A DNA stretch of 5,699 nt from Treponema sp. (GTDB lineage: Bacteria > Spirochaetota > Spirochaetia > Treponematales > Breznakiellaceae): contig JAIRRF010000179.1 of assembly GCA_031256115.1 (NCBI GenBank), positions 1 through 5,699 on the forward strand. The letters run 5' to 3'. Below the pieces are notes generated by a model. The model was given only the letters and a program-made list of their open reading frames with translations, had not been told where the DNA came from and made no database searches. The translations under genes were made by a program, and so were the position numbers. Within the stretch, counting starts at the first letter, position 1; the number at the start of each line of letters is the position of its first letter. Of this stretch, positions 4,868 to 5,699 are shown in pieces.

Positions 4868-5699
4868 TTAATGTTCGGCGCTGAAGTAAACCATAAAAGG
4901 CGAATCCGGACGGCGGTTTATTGTCCTGCCCATTACCATACTGGAGGGTATATATTCCATCCGCAACCCCTGGCTGTCCTGGATATAGGCAAAGATAATG
5001 GTTGTCCGGTTTCCGCTTGCCGTATTTACCCGCAAAGCCATGGCTCCGGTATATCGTTCAGCCAAATCCCTCGAAAATCTGTATTCCAGATCCACTGTGC
5101 CGGTTCCCATTACAGGATTGGACAATACCCTTTCCGGCAGTGAATTGATCTCATCCCAGGTAAAGCCGCCGTCTTCGGTAAGGGTAAAGTAACCAAAATT
5201 TGCACTGGAAAAACGAGGCCCTTGATTTATTAGTGATTGCAATTTGGTCTGGCGCCGTTCTTTTTCCTGGTTTACCACATCCTCCACCGATTCCGGAAGG
5301 GTAACAAAAGTTTCGGTTTGCTTTTCCTGGTTCTCGTCAATCCATATAACTTCCAGAATTGATTCAGAGCGAAGTATTACATTCAGCATCGTACCGTCAA
5401 AGTTCCATGAACGATCCCCGGTCTTGTTAATTTTCCGGTAAGAAAACTCCGCAATACTATTTTCTAAATTGATTCTGGCCCTTCCGTTGGAAATTCCCGC
5501 AGTAAAAGAATAATTCTTTTCCAGGACATCCAAATCGAGCCGGCCCGTGTCAATCATGGTTTTGTAGGATTCCGGATACCAGATATGGCTCAATACCATT
5601 TCCAAATCTTTGTCCTGGCTGGTATCCGCAAAAACCGGTTTATCTCCCAGGGCCCCCGTACTGTGTTCGAAAATCCGCAATCTTAACGAAAAACAATAT
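4868..5699 (-). CDS. Unrecognised protein, N-terminus beyond right edge
   Basis: The frame ends with TAA at 4870-4868 and stays open to the right edge, giving about 276 residues. A TTG at 5680 could be read as a start, but no ribosome binding site precedes it and the frame continues upstream (CFSLRLRIFEHSTG), so the real start is probably outside the window. No known domain is recognised. The visible part looks mostly beta-strand, with two strand-rich halves (about 55-130 and 150-270, numbered from the TTG) joined by a charged helix containing VVNQEKERRQTKLQSL. Aromatic and acidic residues are frequent and there is no membrane segment in the visible part; a signal peptide could lie in the missing N-terminus. 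It sits 24 bp upstream of the YheS/YdiF-like ABC-F gene, in the same direction, so co-transcription is likely, although a functional link is not shown. Confidence 0.6.
   Translation of the reverse strand, partial: YCFSLRLRIFEHSTGALGDKPVFADTSQDKDLEMVLSHIWYPESYKTMIDTGRLDLDVLEKNYSFTAGISNGRARINLENSIAEFSYRKINKTGDRSWNFDGTMLNVILRSESILEVIWIDENQEKQTETFVTLPESVEDVVNQEKERRQTKLQSLINQGPRFSSANFGYFTLTEDGGFTWDEINSLPERVLSNPVMGTGTVDLEYRFSRDLAERYTGAMALRVNTASGNRTTIIFAYIQDSQGLRMEYIPSSMVMGRTINRRPDSPFMVYFSAEH

Overview
The window looks like a piece of a spirochaete chromosome, most likely a Treponema-type organism of moderate GC content. The grounds are a short lipoprotein with a relaxed lipobox, an Xre regulator of a type common in treponemes, a truncated AAA/DUF4143-type ATPase, and AT-rich intergenic DNA between coding regions of roughly even base composition. 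The taxonomic call is an inference from protein style; there is no rRNA or other marker gene to confirm it.

Layout, left to right. Positions 1-247 (minus strand) hold the N-terminal 82 residues of a predicted lipoprotein that runs off the left edge. A 238-bp divergent intergenic region (248-485), unusually rich in short inverted repeats, separates it from a small plus-strand Xre-family regulator (486-890). That regulator has a good sigma70-like promoter, and two TGTC-n-GACA inverted repeats sit on the -35 box and at the start site, which suggests autorepression. Its 3' end overlaps, in antisense, a decayed minus-strand ATPase gene (783-1055) that keeps its ribosome binding site, N-terminus and Walker A motif but loses family resemblance at about position 897. 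A 137-bp AT-rich divergent promoter region (1056-1192) follows. It carries three copies of a 15-bp palindromic motif at an exact 23-bp period, and the best plus-strand promoter lies inside these repeats.

The rest of the window is dominated by two ABC-F translation-type ATPases of different subfamilies. They face each other, with only 9 bp between their stop codons. The plus-strand one (1193-2851) is YbiT-like. Its second composite ATP site is eroded: Walker A, the Q-loop and the partner signature have all lost their consensus, while the first site is intact. Its C-terminal tail contains an in-frame insertion that encodes a near-perfect 34-nt hairpin with a GAAA tetraloop. The minus-strand one (2861-4843) is YheS/YdiF-like, with both ATP sites intact and a C-terminal coiled coil. 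Just upstream of it, and probably in the same operon, is an unrecognised protein (4868 to the right edge, minus strand) whose N-terminus lies outside the window.

Functionally, the ABC-F pair would act on the ribosome (P-site tRNA linker motifs are visible in both) and need not be membrane transporters. The left part is a small regulatory and remnant-gene island next to a lipoprotein gene. No mobile element, CRISPR array, tRNA or rRNA was seen.
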